Part shown: piece by piece, positions 25,752 through 35,110 of the stretch
Layout of the letters: each line of letters begins with the position of its first letter
How positions within the stretch are numbered: position 1 is the first letter of the stretch
From: Sediminibacterium salmoneum NBRC 103935
Lineage (GTDB): Bacteria > Bacteroidota > Bacteroidia > Chitinophagales > Chitinophagaceae
DNA: 64,000 nucleotides
Assembly (NCBI RefSeq): GCF_000511175.1
Contig: NZ_KI866530.1
Location: 2,830,670-2,894,669 of the forward strand
Direction of reading: 5' to 3'
Position numbers and translations under genes: made by a program
The notes under the pieces: model-generated
What the model was told of the DNA's origin: nothing
Seen by the model: the letters and a program-made list of their open reading frames with translations, nothing else
The model's database searches: none

Positions 25752-26954
25752 ATGCCAGGTTTTGAACTTTTTGGTGCCGAAGAAAGAAAAGAAGTAAATG
25801 ATGTGTTAGAGACAGGCATTTTAATGCGCTATGGATTTGACGGTCCCAGAAAAGGTATCTGGAAAGCCAGAGAATTGGAACAGGCTATAACAGAAACCTT
25901 TGGTTGCAAATATGCTCAGCTTACTTCATCCGGAACTGCTGCCTTAACAACTGCAATGGCTGCATTGGGAATTGGAGCGGGTGATGAAGTCATCATGCCC
26001 AGTTTTACATTCGTTGCCAGCTTTGAAGCCGTTTTAAGTGTGGGTGCAATTCCTGTGTTGGTAGAAGTAGATGAAACACTTACCCTGGATCCGGAAGCAG
26101 TAAAAAATGCCATCACGCCCAGAACCAAATGTGTGATGCCTGTTCATATGTGTGGCAGTATGGCTGACCTTGATGCTTTGCAATCCATTTGTAAGAATCA
26201 TAATTTGCTTTTGCTGGAAGATGCCTGTCAAAGTATTGGCGGAACCTATAAAGGCAAGGCATTAGGAACCATTGGCGATGCGGGTACTTTCAGTTTCGAC
26301 TTTGTAAAAATGATTACCTGTGCAGAGGGTGGAGTGGTTATGACGAACAATCAGGAAATATATACCAAGTCGGATGGTTATACCGATCATGGACATGATC
26401 ATTTAGGCGTAGACAGAGGTGCAGATTTGCATCCGTTTATTGGATACAATTATCGTATTAGCGAATTACATGCAGCAGTGGGACTTGCTCAGATCAGAAA
26501 GCTCAGTCGTTTTCTGGAGCTGCAAAAAAAGAACAATGCTGCTTTACGCAAACACCTGGAAGCCATACCTGAAGTGAGTTTCAGGGTAGTTCCTGAAGGG
26601 GGGGATGATAGTTGCAGTTTCCTTAGCTGGTTTTTACCAACCAAGGAACTTACTCAGGCTGTTGTGCAGGAAATGAAAGATCAAGGCGTATTGGCAGGTA
26701 ATTTTTACTGGTTTGCCAATAACTGGCACTATATCAGTAAATGGGATCATTTGAAAAATGCGCAAACCTTGAATCGCCTGAGTGCCGATCAAACCAATGC
26801 ATTGTTACAACTGGCTCAGACCACATTTCCGCAAAGTGATGCTATTATGAGCAGATGCATTTCAACAGCTATCAGTTTGGTTTGGACAGAAGAACAGATT
26901 CAGGAAAAAGGCACTAAGATGGCGGCGATTATAAATAAGGTGCTGGGAAAGTAA
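25752..26954 (+). CDS. DegT/DnrJ/EryC1/StrS family PLP-dependent aminotransferase
   Basis: A 400-residue fold-type I aminotransferase. The cofactor motifs are visible: SSGTAAL (about 59-65), LLLEDACQS (D157 for the pyridine nitrogen), and SFDFVKMITCAEGGVV with the Schiff-base lysine K186 followed by the family's EGG. The C-terminal half has GYNYRISELHAAVGLAQI. Such enzymes usually transaminate keto-sugars of surface polysaccharides or antibiotics, but no sugar gene lies nearby, so the substrate is open. I chose the ATG at 25752 because a full consensus promoter lies 30 bases upstream. Confidence 0.9.
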   Translation: MPGFELFGAEERKEVNDVLETGILMRYGFDGPRKGIWKARELEQAITETFGCKYAQLTSSGTAALTTAMAALGIGAGDEVIMPSFTFVASFEAVLSVGAIPVLVEVDETLTLDPEAVKNAITPRTKCVMPVHMCGSMADLDALQSICKNHNLLLLEDACQSIGGTYKGKALGTIGDAGTFSFDFVKMITCAEGGVVMTNNQEIYTKSDGYTDHGHDHLGVDRGADLHPFIGYNYRISELHAAVGLAQIRKLSRFLELQKKNNAALRKHLEAIPEVSFRVVPEGGDDSCSFLSWFLPTKELTQAVVQEMKDQGVLAGNFYWFANNWHYISKWDHLKNAQTLNRLSADQTNALLQLAQTTFPQSDAIMSRCISTAISLVWTEEQIQEKGTKMAAIINKVLGK

Positions 26955-27248
26955 TTATTGGCTTTTCCCTTCCATTTTATTTACATAGTCTAAGGTTCCC
27001 AACCTGAATCGGAAGGGAATTTTGGTAGCTTTTTCTAATTGCAATTCCTTTTTACAGAAAAATCCAAGGCCTTTCACATAATGGTCGGGAGGCAATATTT
27101 TAACAGGTTGTTGTTTTAAGCTGTCTATTTTCTGCATAAAAGTATTGGAAGAAATATTCCTCTGATTCCGGGGCAATAGTTGCAACTGTGCATTCAATGC
27201 TGCACTTATTAGGAATAAATTCACAAACAAACAAATTGTTTTACGCAT
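26955..27248 (-). CDS. Small secreted hypothetical protein
   Basis: A 97-residue protein with an N-terminal signal peptide (MRKTICLFVNLFLISAALNAQ, 21 residues). The mature part is about 75 residues with KILPPDHYVKGLGFFCKKELQLEKATKIPF (in part: VKGLGFFCKKE). It shows no recognised domain. The stop codon abuts that of the convergent aminotransferase gene with no base between them. The start is divergent from rpoN with 46 bases in between. Confidence 0.6.
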   Translation of the reverse strand: MRKTICLFVNLFLISAALNAQLQLLPRNQRNISSNTFMQKIDSLKQQPVKILPPDHYVKGLGFFCKKELQLEKATKIPFRFRLGTLDYVNKMEGKSQ

Positions 27249-27266
27249 TGTCTCGGTATAAATCTG

Positions 27267-27278
27267 TGTAAATTTACA
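27267..27278. promoter_or_regulatory. Perfect 12-base palindrome upstream of rpoN
   Basis: TGTAAATTTACA is a perfect palindrome ending 16 bases before the rpoN ATG. It contains TAAATTTA, one base off the -7 consensus. A TTG (27248-27250) lies 18 bases before that element. It could be an operator covering the rpoN promoter. Confidence 0.35.
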
Positions 27279-27294
27279 GCGTAATTATTAATAG

Positions 27295-28785
27295 ATGTCA
27301 CTCAGTCAATCATTACAGCAAAAGTTACTTCAAAAACTGTCTCCTCAGCAGATTCAGTTGATGAAACTATTGCAGGTGCCTACTGCCAATTTAGAGGAAA
27401 GAATTAAAGAGGAACTGGAAGAAAATCCGGCGCTGGAGCAGGGAGAAGAAGGACATGAAGAAGATTTTCAGGATGACCTGAAGGACGAGTTTGATAATTC
27501 ATCTGATGATGATATGGATCCGGACGGCAGCCTGGAAGAGTACGACAATGTAGATATCAGCGAATACGTAATGGATGATGACGGCGAGATTGCTGATTAT
27601 AAAACAAAGGATGATAATTATCCGGAAATGGATGATCAGAAAATAATGCCTATTAAGGTTGAAACCAGTTTTCATGAAATGGTTTTGAATCAGCTGGGCA
27701 TGCTGGAACTGGATGAAAGAAGTTATAAAATTGCAGAACAGGTTGTGGGGAGTCTGGATGATGATGGTTATCTCAGAAGAGAATTGTCTTCTATTGCAGA
27801 TGATCTTGCTTTCAGACAAAGTTTAGTAGTTGAAGAGAAGGAAATTGAAGATATTATTTCTCAAATTCAACAGTTTGATCCAGCCGGTATTGCTGCAAGG
27901 GATTTAAGGGAGTGCCTTTTATTGCAGTTGAAAAGAAAAACAGATGAAGGCAAGAGTGTGGAACTGGCCGTTCAGATACTGACTAAATATTTTGAAGAAT
28001 TTACTAAAAAGCATTACGAAAAAATTCAGAAGAGTCTGGGATTAACAGATGAACAACTCAAGGAAGTAATTGGTCAGATTATTAAACTGAATCCTAAGCC
28101 TGGCGGAAATCTGGGTGAAATGAATAAGGCAGAAACCTATATTGTTCCTGATTTTTTTGTAATCAATAATAACGGCTCACTGGAACTTTCTCTGAATTCC
28201 AAGAACGCACCTGATTTAAGGGTGAGCGAAGGTTACAGGGATATGTTGAAAGAGTATGAGAAAGGAAGCAAAAAAGATAAGAGGCAGAAAGAGGCGGTGC
28301 TTTTTATCAAACAAAAAATAGACGCAGCCAAGTGGTTTATCGATATGATTAAGCAGCGTCAGGATACTTTAATAGGCACCATGGGAGCCATTATGAAATA
28401 CCAGCAGGACTTTTTCCTGACTGGTGACGAAACTACGCTTCGCCCCATGATTCTTAAAGATATTGCAGAAGTTACCGGGTTGGATATTTCAACAGTGAGC
28501 CGGGTGGCTAACAGCAAATTTGTACAGACTGAATTTGGTACTTATCGCCTGAAATTTTTCTTTAGTGAGTCGCTCAGCACCGAAAGCGGGGAAGAAGTAA
28601 GTACGCGGGAAGTGAAAAAAATCCTGAGTGATATGATTGAGTCTGAGGATAAGCACAAACCTTTCAGCGATGAAGTATTAACAGAAATGTTACAGGAAAA
28701 AGGTTACAATATTGCCAGAAGAACCGTAGCTAAATACAGAGAGCAACTGAATGTACCCGTTGCCAGATTGCGCAAGGAACTATAA
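27295..28785 (+). CDS. rpoN: RNA polymerase sigma-54 factor RpoN
   Basis: A 496-residue sigma-54. Region I is glutamine- and leucine-rich (LSQSLQQKLLQKLSPQQIQLMKLLQ in parts: KLSPQQIQLMKLLQ). It is followed by the typical LEERIKEELEENPALE and a long acidic stretch to about residue 110. The core-binding domain follows (FDPAGIAARDLRECLLLQL) and then DNA-binding segments. The near-terminal RpoN box reads ARRTVAKYRE. It directs transcription from -24/-12 promoters with AAA+ enhancer-binding proteins, none of which is encoded in this window. It is followed after nine bases by a membrane protein gene. Confidence 0.96.
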   Translation: MSLSQSLQQKLLQKLSPQQIQLMKLLQVPTANLEERIKEELEENPALEQGEEGHEEDFQDDLKDEFDNSSDDDMDPDGSLEEYDNVDISEYVMDDDGEIADYKTKDDNYPEMDDQKIMPIKVETSFHEMVLNQLGMLELDERSYKIAEQVVGSLDDDGYLRRELSSIADDLAFRQSLVVEEKEIEDIISQIQQFDPAGIAARDLRECLLLQLKRKTDEGKSVELAVQILTKYFEEFTKKHYEKIQKSLGLTDEQLKEVIGQIIKLNPKPGGNLGEMNKAETYIVPDFFVINNNGSLELSLNSKNAPDLRVSEGYRDMLKEYEKGSKKDKRQKEAVLFIKQKIDAAKWFIDMIKQRQDTLIGTMGAIMKYQQDFFLTGDETTLRPMILKDIAEVTGLDISTVSRVANSKFVQTEFGTYRLKFFFSESLSTESGEEVSTREVKKILSDMIESEDKHKPFSDEVLTEMLQEKGYNIARRTVAKYREQLNVPVARLRKEL

Positions 28786-28794
28786 ATAACCATC

Positions 28795-29472
28795 ATGTCT
28801 AATATAACAGAAACCAATCCCATCCCCGTTGAAGCGGTTGCGCAAAGACCCTGGCTTTTGCAATTCATGGCTAAAGCATTGTCCTTTCTGTTTCATCCCT
28901 TGTTTATTCCCACTTATTTCTTTTTATACCTGATGCAGGCCTATCCCTATGAGTTTGCCGGTATTACAGACTGGCAGTTGAAGCTGCGCCTGTTCGGGGT
29001 ATTTTGGATGACGGCATTTTTTCCTGCCTTTGCAGTATTTCTGTTGTGGCGATTAAAATTCAGTGATGGCATTTATTTAAGAACTCAAAAAGAGCGAATT
29101 GTTCCCTATATCATTACCATGTTTTTTTACTGGTGGATGCATTATTTAAGCCGCAATTTTTTAGATCAGCCCATCGTGCTGCAATTTTTTTACACCGGAA
29201 TTTTTGTTTGTTCTGTAATGGGTTTGCTGGCCAATAATCAGTTTAAAATAAGCATGCATGCCATGGGGGCGGGGGGATTGGTAACCGCCGTACTTCTAAC
29301 GACCCTGCATTATCAGCATATGGATGGCACGGCCATTGCCGCTTCACTTCTATTGGCCGGATCTGTTACTACGGCCCGTTTGTTATTGAATGAACACAAT
29401 ACTAAGGAAATCTATACGGGTTTGGCGGCAGGTGTGCTAAGTCAGTTGCTGGCCTACTACTTTGTTATGTAA
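28795..29472 (+). CDS. Integral membrane protein, possibly PAP2-related
   Basis: A 225-residue protein with about five or six transmembrane helices, for example FLFHPLFIPTYFFLYLM, VFWMTAFFPAFAVFLLW and FYTGIFVCSVMGLLA. The segment KISMHAMGAGG and the final helices faintly recall PAP2-type phosphatases, but the conserved PAP2 acid and arginine motifs are not evident, so the assignment stays open. The gene sits nine bases after rpoN on the same strand and is likely cotranscribed with it. Confidence 0.72.
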   Translation: MSNITETNPIPVEAVAQRPWLLQFMAKALSFLFHPLFIPTYFFLYLMQAYPYEFAGITDWQLKLRLFGVFWMTAFFPAFAVFLLWRLKFSDGIYLRTQKERIVPYIITMFFYWWMHYLSRNFLDQPIVLQFFYTGIFVCSVMGLLANNQFKISMHAMGAGGLVTAVLLTTLHYQHMDGTAIAASLLLAGSVTTARLLLNEHNTKEIYTGLAAGVLSQLLAYYFVM

Positions 29473-29526
29473 TCTCAGGGCATTGGGCGATTTTTTGTTT
29501 CTTTGCAGCTTATCCAACTAAATTTC

Positions 29527-31848
29527 ATGTGGTATAAGGCAGGAAAAGCAATTCTACGGTTCAGAGTTAGCTTACTATTTGTATTATTACTTGTTACAGC
29601 ATTCATGGCCTGGCAGGCTTCTAAAGTTCAATTGAGCTATGACTTTACCAGGGCACTGCCAACCGATAATAAAAAGTTTGTAGAGTATCAGGCTTTTCTA
29701 AAAGAGTTTGGTACCGATGGCAATACGGTAGTCATTGGCTTGCAAGCCGACCAGTTTTTTCAGAAAGAATATTTCAATGAAGTTTTTGCATTGAGTCAAA
29801 GGCTGAAAAAAGTTCCCGGAGTTAATGGTGTGCTTAGTGTTCCGGATGCCATGAATCTTTTAAACGACGAGGTGAACCAGCAACTGGTTCCTTCCCGGAT
29901 TTTCAATCCACCTTATTCCAGTCAGTCAGAGCTGGATTCTGCCAGATTACTTTTCAATAGCCTTCCCTTTTACAAAACCTTGTTACACGTTCCTGAAAAA
30001 AATGCCTATTTATTGGGCGTAACAGTAAGCAAGGACTCTATTAATAGTAAATACAGATCTATACTTATCAATGATATTTTAAAGGAAACCAACATCTTTG
30101 AGTCGAATACAAAATCTGAGTTGCGTATTAGCGGACTTCCTTTTATCAGAACCATAATAGGAGATCGTATCAAGGATGAAATGAACTGGTTTCTGATTGG
30201 ATCATTATTGTTGTCTGCTGTTACACTGTTTCTGTTTTTTAGATCGGTAAGTGCTACCATTATGAGCTTGCTGGTTGTTGGCATGGGCGTTATCTGGAGC
30301 GTAGGTACCCTGGTGCTCTTTGGTTACAAGATTACTTTGCTAACAGCTTTGATCCCACCGTTGGTGGTGGTAATTGGTATTCCAAACTGCATTTACTTTT
30401 TAAACAAATACCATACGGCTTACAGAGAAAAATTGAATAAGGAAGAAGCCCTTATTACCATGGTTGGCAGAATGGGTATTGTAACATTGTTCTGCAATAT
30501 TGCTGCAGCCATTGGGTTTGCAGTATTCGCGCTTACCAAGAGTCAACTACTAAAAGAATTCGGAGCAGTGGCAGGAATTAATATTCTTTTGTTGTTTTTT
30601 ATCTCTTTGTTTTTTATTCCGCCTGTGCTTAGTTTTTTACCAGCTCCCAAAGCCAAACATACCAGGTACCTGGACAATGCATTTTTAGCAGCTATTCTGG
30701 TGCGCATTGAAAAATGGACCTTCCATCACGCAAAAATGGTTTACCTGATTACTGCAGTTGTTACTATTTTTTCCATCATCGGAATATTCAGAATCAAGAG
30801 TGAGGGTTTTATTGTGGATGATTTGCCCAAAGCAGATAAAATTTATACGGATCTGAAGTGGTTCGAAGAAAACTTTGGCGGGGTTATGCCACTTGAAATT
30901 ATTGTAGACACCAAAAAGAAAAACGGACTGGTTCGTTCGGTTAAACCCATTGCAGCTATTGACGAATTTTCAGCCTATCTGGATTCTTCTGAATATACTG
31001 CAAGGCCATTGTCTTTTGTGGAAGGCCTGAAATTTGCAAAACAGGCATTTTATGATGGCGATACCATGAGCTATGCTATTCCTTATGAAAGTGATCTGGC
31101 TTTTATTGGTCCTTATTTAAGAAGCAAGAAAGACACGGTTAAAACTGAATCACCCAATGCTTTTAACAAACTGGTCAATAATTTTATTGATACCAATAAG
31201 CAGAAGGCCAGAATTAGTGTGAACATGAAAGATATAGGCAGTGCGAAATTGCCGGCTTTGCTTACCAAATTTGAAACCCGGGCCAACGAAATATTTGACT
31301 CTAGTTCTTACAAAGTAAGTTTTACCGGCAGTAGTGTCAGCTTTCTGGAAGGTTCCAGCTTTATTATCAATGGGTTGAAAGAAAGTATTTTCTGGGCTTT
31401 TTTATTAATAGCCCTCTGCATGCTTTATCTGTTTAAATCATTCCGGATTTTAATCAGCTCTCTGATACCCAATTTAATTCCACTAATTGTAACAGCCGGT
31501 GTAATGGGCTGGATGGGGATTGCGCTAAAACCCTCTACTGTGCTTGTTTTCAGCGTGGCGCTGGGCATAGTAATTGATGTTACGATTCGTTTTTTAATTA
31601 ATTATAAACAGGAATTGCCCGCTCACAAAAACCAGGTTGATCCTACTTTAATTGCCACAATCCGCCATACCGGCATCAGCATTATTTATACTTCCCTGGT
31701 TTTAATTGCCGGATTTATCATTTTTAGTTTTAGCGATTTTGGAGGAACCAAAGCGCTGGGATGGCTGACTTCATTGACTTTGGTGGTGGGCACAATAACG
31801 AATTTGGTATTATTGCCTGTTTTAATTAAACATATATCTGTAAAATAA
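29527..31848 (+). CDS. RND-superfamily (MMPL/HAE3-type) exporter
   Basis: A 773-residue membrane protein with two repeats, each of one TM helix, a periplasmic domain and five further TM helices. The helices are near residues 10-30, 215-365, 395-415 and 620-765. It shows RND features such as IPPLVVVIGIPNCIYFLNKYH and GIVIDVTIRFLINYKQEL. The single-chain, porter-domain-poor form fits the MMPL/HpnN-like group that moves lipids or hydrophobic compounds. No membrane-fusion or outer-membrane partner is adjacent, so the substrate is unknown. I chose the ATG at 29527 (MWYKAGKAIL); the upstream in-frame TTG at 29503 only adds eight polar residues. Confidence 0.88.
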   Translation: MWYKAGKAILRFRVSLLFVLLLVTAFMAWQASKVQLSYDFTRALPTDNKKFVEYQAFLKEFGTDGNTVVIGLQADQFFQKEYFNEVFALSQRLKKVPGVNGVLSVPDAMNLLNDEVNQQLVPSRIFNPPYSSQSELDSARLLFNSLPFYKTLLHVPEKNAYLLGVTVSKDSINSKYRSILINDILKETNIFESNTKSELRISGLPFIRTIIGDRIKDEMNWFLIGSLLLSAVTLFLFFRSVSATIMSLLVVGMGVIWSVGTLVLFGYKITLLTALIPPLVVVIGIPNCIYFLNKYHTAYREKLNKEEALITMVGRMGIVTLFCNIAAAIGFAVFALTKSQLLKEFGAVAGINILLLFFISLFFIPPVLSFLPAPKAKHTRYLDNAFLAAILVRIEKWTFHHAKMVYLITAVVTIFSIIGIFRIKSEGFIVDDLPKADKIYTDLKWFEENFGGVMPLEIIVDTKKKNGLVRSVKPIAAIDEFSAYLDSSEYTARPLSFVEGLKFAKQAFYDGDTMSYAIPYESDLAFIGPYLRSKKDTVKTESPNAFNKLVNNFIDTNKQKARISVNMKDIGSAKLPALLTKFETRANEIFDSSSYKVSFTGSSVSFLEGSSFIINGLKESIFWAFLLIALCMLYLFKSFRILISSLIPNLIPLIVTAGVMGWMGIALKPSTVLVFSVALGIVIDVTIRFLINYKQELPAHKNQVDPTLIATIRHTGISIIYTSLVLIAGFIIFSFSDFGGTKALGWLTSLTLVVGTITNLVLLPVLIKHISVK

Positions 31849-31863
31849 TTTTAAAATCACCGA

Positions 31864-31894
31864 TTTGTATAGCTAGAATGTATATATAACTTTA
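31864..31894 (+). promoter_or_regulatory. Promoter of the first susC-susD operon
   Basis: TTTG (31864-31867), a 19-base spacer and TAACTTTA (31887-31894) match the Bacteroidota promoter with one mismatch (final A for G). The predicted leader is about 65 bases. The region has no other coding signal. Confidence 0.5.
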
Positions 31895-31965
31895 TCATGT
31901 GATGCAGCTAGTTGATAGTTTTAAATGTTCTTAACAAGCAACATTTTTAACTAAAATTAAAGCGC

Positions 31966-34900
31966 ATGAGAAAATTAGTAGTTCTTTTGACGCTTGTTGT
32001 TGGGCTGATTACAACGGCAAGTGCTCAAAATACTAGAACCATTATCGGTAAAGTTTCTGATGAGTCTGGAAAACCGCTTGCAGGTGTAACTGTAACAGCT
32101 TCCGACTTATCAAAAACCTCTTTAACAGATGCCAAAGGGGTTTATTCCATTCAGGTTACAGACAAAACCAAGTCCCTGAAATTTACTTTCGTAGGGTATG
32201 CAGAAGAGGAAATCAACATTGGTGCCAAACAAAGCATTGATGTAAACATGATGACCGAATCTAAGGCTTTGTCTGAAGTAGTTGTGGTAGGGTACGGTGT
32301 TCAGCAGAAAAAATCCTTCACGGGTTCTGCTTCTAAAATTGACACCAAGGAATTTTCCAATCTGGTTACTCCATCTGTAGACCGTCAGTTGGCGGGTAGA
32401 GCAGCTGGAGTTCAGGTATCCAATCCGGGTGGTGACCCTTCTACTCCGGCTCGTATCAGAATTCGTGGTGTGAACTCTATCAGTCAGGGACAGGCACCAT
32501 TGATTGTGGTGGATGGTGTTCCATTGATTACAGGAAACCTGGCAGCAAACGTTAACTCAAACGCATTGGGTGATATTAACCCTAATGATATTGAGAATAT
32601 TGAAGTACTGAAAGACGGTTCTGCCACAGCCATTTTTGGATCCAGAGCAGCCAACGGGGTAATCATGATTACTACCAAAAAAGGCGACAAGTCTGGTAAG
32701 ATGAAAGTAAACTACGATGCTATTTTTGGTTACTCATCACCTGCTTCCCGTTTTGACTTATTGAACTCAGAACAGTTTGTACAGATTGCCAACGAAAAAA
32801 GAGCAAATGCCGGATTACCAGCAGCTGCGCGATTAAGTACAACAGGTACCAATACCGATTGGCAGAATGTTGTATTTAACAGAAACGCATTGGCAGTACA
32901 ACAAAATATTAGCTTCTCTGGTGGTACACAGAAATCAGCTTATTTCTTCTCTTTCAACTATTCTGATCAGCGCGGTATTTTGATCAGCAACAGAAACAAA
33001 GCCTATCGTCTTCGTTTTAACTTTGATACAGAAATCAATAAGTTTGTAAAGTTTGGTAATAACCTTACTTTATCTAAGCAGGAAGACTATGGTCAGAACG
33101 ATGGTACCAATGCTTTGAGCGGAGGTCTGGCTTCTACTTTAAGAATGCTTCCCAACGTGGATCCGTTTGATCCGAATAACAGAACTGGTTTCAATATCCT
33201 TGGACCAGGATTGAACTCAGTGGGTTTTGGACCCAACTTAATTGGGGTAGATGATAACTATACCAACCCTGCATTCACTTTAACACAGAATCAATTTGTA
33301 TCTGACAAGATCAGAGCGGTAAATAATTCTTACTTAGAACTTTCTTTGTTCAAAGGATTGAAGTTCCGTTCTTCTTTTACTTTTGATGTGTTGAATGAAT
33401 ATGCATTCACTTCTCTGTCGCCCATTCACGGGGATGGTTTTGGTGCAGTAGGTTCTGTAACCAATACCTCTCAGAATATCTGGCGCTGGGTATTACAAAA
33501 CTATCTGAACTATAATAAGTCATTCGGAAGACATAATATCTATGTAACAGCCGGTCAGGAAGCACAAAGAGATCAGAGCCGTTTTATACAAGGACAGTTA
33601 CAACAAATTTCTGATCCTTTCTTTATTGGCCGTAACCTTATTTCAGGTTCAGGTGGATTACAATTTGCGGGTGGTGGATTCGGTCGTTCCGGATTCCAGT
33701 CGCTTTTTGCCAGAGTGAATTATGACTTTGCTAACAAGTATTTTATTCAGGCAACAGTAAGAAGAGACGGACAAAGTTCGCTGGCTCCTGAAAATCGTTT
33801 TGGGGTATTCCCTGGGTTCTCTGCGGGTTGGAGAATTTCTCAGGAAAAATTCTGGGAGAACTCGCCATTCCTGAAAGAGTGGTTTAATGAAGTGAAATTA
33901 AAAACTTCTTATGCTGTAGTAGGTAACCAGATTGGCGGTTTCCCTTACCTGAGCACATTTGGTTCTGCTGCATACGGTAACCTTCCAGGTCTGGCACCCA
34001 ACTTAGTAGGTAACCGTGCGTTACAGTGGGAGCAAAATAAAAAGTATGATGTTGGTATTGAGATTGGGTTAAAAGGTGGCCGATACAATATTGGTATTGA
34101 CTGGTTCCTGAACGATCTGGATAAACTGGTGTTGGCTGTTCCAACTCCTAACTCTGCTGGTATCCCGGGTAATGCTATATCTCAGAACATTGGTACTGCC
34201 CGTAACAGAGGATGGGAATTTACCGTGGGTGGTGATCTTATTCGCAAGAAAGATTTCACCTGGAATATGAGCTGGAACCACACATTAATTGACAATAAGA
34301 TTACTTCTTTATACTCCATTGGAGGTGTTCCTGTAACCAATATCCCAGGCAACTACAATTTGTTGGAAGTAGGAAGTTCACTGAATATTTTATGGGGCTT
34401 ACCTTATGCCGGAGTTAATACAGCAAATGGTAATCCAATGTACTTTAATGCTGCCGGCAGATTGGTACAACATAATATTGCCAATGGCGCATTCTACTTT
34501 GCCAATAATATGAATGATCCAACTTTTGGTCCGCAAACTTCACTGGGAATTGCGGATAGAAGAAATCTTGGATTAAGCTTACCAACTTTCTTTGGCGGTA
34601 TCAACAACTCTTTCCGTTATAAGAATTTCGGTCTGGAATTTTTAATTCGTTATTCTGGTGGTAATAAAATCATGAATATTACCCGTCAGGAAGCATTGTT
34701 AAGCCAGAACTTCCACAACAATGGAAAAGAAATTTTGGATCGCTGGACCACTCCTGGTCAGGTTACCAATGTACCTCGCGCAGTACAGGGACAGGGTAAT
34801 GCTATTAACCAGAATGGATTGGCCATTTCAAGATTTGTAGAGCCAGGTGATTTTATTCGTCTACAAAATCTGGTTTTCAGTTACACATTAAACAGCCAGC

Positions 34901-35082
34901 AATTGAGTGAAAAAACCAACGGTTACATTAAATCTTTGAAGTTTTTTGTACAGGGTCAAAACCTGTTTGTATGGACCAAGTACACTGGTTTAGATCCTGA
35001 AAATGCTTCACAGGCTGGTCAGGATAATGCAGTAACTCCACAGTTGCGAATTTTTTCTACCGGCATTAATGTTGGATTCTAA
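31966..35082 (+). CDS. SusC/RagA family TonB-linked outer membrane protein
   Basis: A 1038-residue SusC-type TonB-dependent transporter with a signal peptide ending ASAQ (about residue 21). An N-terminal CarboxypepD_reg-like domain follows (GKVSDESGKPLAGVTVTA, about 28-108), then the plug with LSEVVVVGYG, GVNSISQGQAPLIVVDGVP and FGSRAANGVIMITTKKG, and a large beta-barrel ending in FSTGINVGF with the terminal aromatic. It would import a ligand captured by the SusD partner, 28 bases downstream. No glycanase is linked, so the ligand might be a peptide, glycan or other polymer. Confidence 0.95.
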   Translation: MRKLVVLLTLVVGLITTASAQNTRTIIGKVSDESGKPLAGVTVTASDLSKTSLTDAKGVYSIQVTDKTKSLKFTFVGYAEEEINIGAKQSIDVNMMTESKALSEVVVVGYGVQQKKSFTGSASKIDTKEFSNLVTPSVDRQLAGRAAGVQVSNPGGDPSTPARIRIRGVNSISQGQAPLIVVDGVPLITGNLAANVNSNALGDINPNDIENIEVLKDGSATAIFGSRAANGVIMITTKKGDKSGKMKVNYDAIFGYSSPASRFDLLNSEQFVQIANEKRANAGLPAAARLSTTGTNTDWQNVVFNRNALAVQQNISFSGGTQKSAYFFSFNYSDQRGILISNRNKAYRLRFNFDTEINKFVKFGNNLTLSKQEDYGQNDGTNALSGGLASTLRMLPNVDPFDPNNRTGFNILGPGLNSVGFGPNLIGVDDNYTNPAFTLTQNQFVSDKIRAVNNSYLELSLFKGLKFRSSFTFDVLNEYAFTSLSPIHGDGFGAVGSVTNTSQNIWRWVLQNYLNYNKSFGRHNIYVTAGQEAQRDQSRFIQGQLQQISDPFFIGRNLISGSGGLQFAGGGFGRSGFQSLFARVNYDFANKYFIQATVRRDGQSSLAPENRFGVFPGFSAGWRISQEKFWENSPFLKEWFNEVKLKTSYAVVGNQIGGFPYLSTFGSAAYGNLPGLAPNLVGNRALQWEQNKKYDVGIEIGLKGGRYNIGIDWFLNDLDKLVLAVPTPNSAGIPGNAISQNIGTARNRGWEFTVGGDLIRKKDFTWNMSWNHTLIDNKITSLYSIGGVPVTNIPGNYNLLEVGSSLNILWGLPYAGVNTANGNPMYFNAAGRLVQHNIANGAFYFANNMNDPTFGPQTSLGIADRRNLGLSLPTFFGGINNSFRYKNFGLEFLIRYSGGNKIMNITRQEALLSQNFHNNGKEILDRWTTPGQVTNVPRAVQGQGNAINQNGLAISRFVEPGDFIRLQNLVFSYTLNSQQLSEKTNGYIKSLKFFVQGQNLFVWTKYTGLDPENASQAGQDNAVTPQLRIFSTGINVGF

Positions 35083-35110
35083 TAAAACCTGATCACTTAA
35101 AACTTATACA

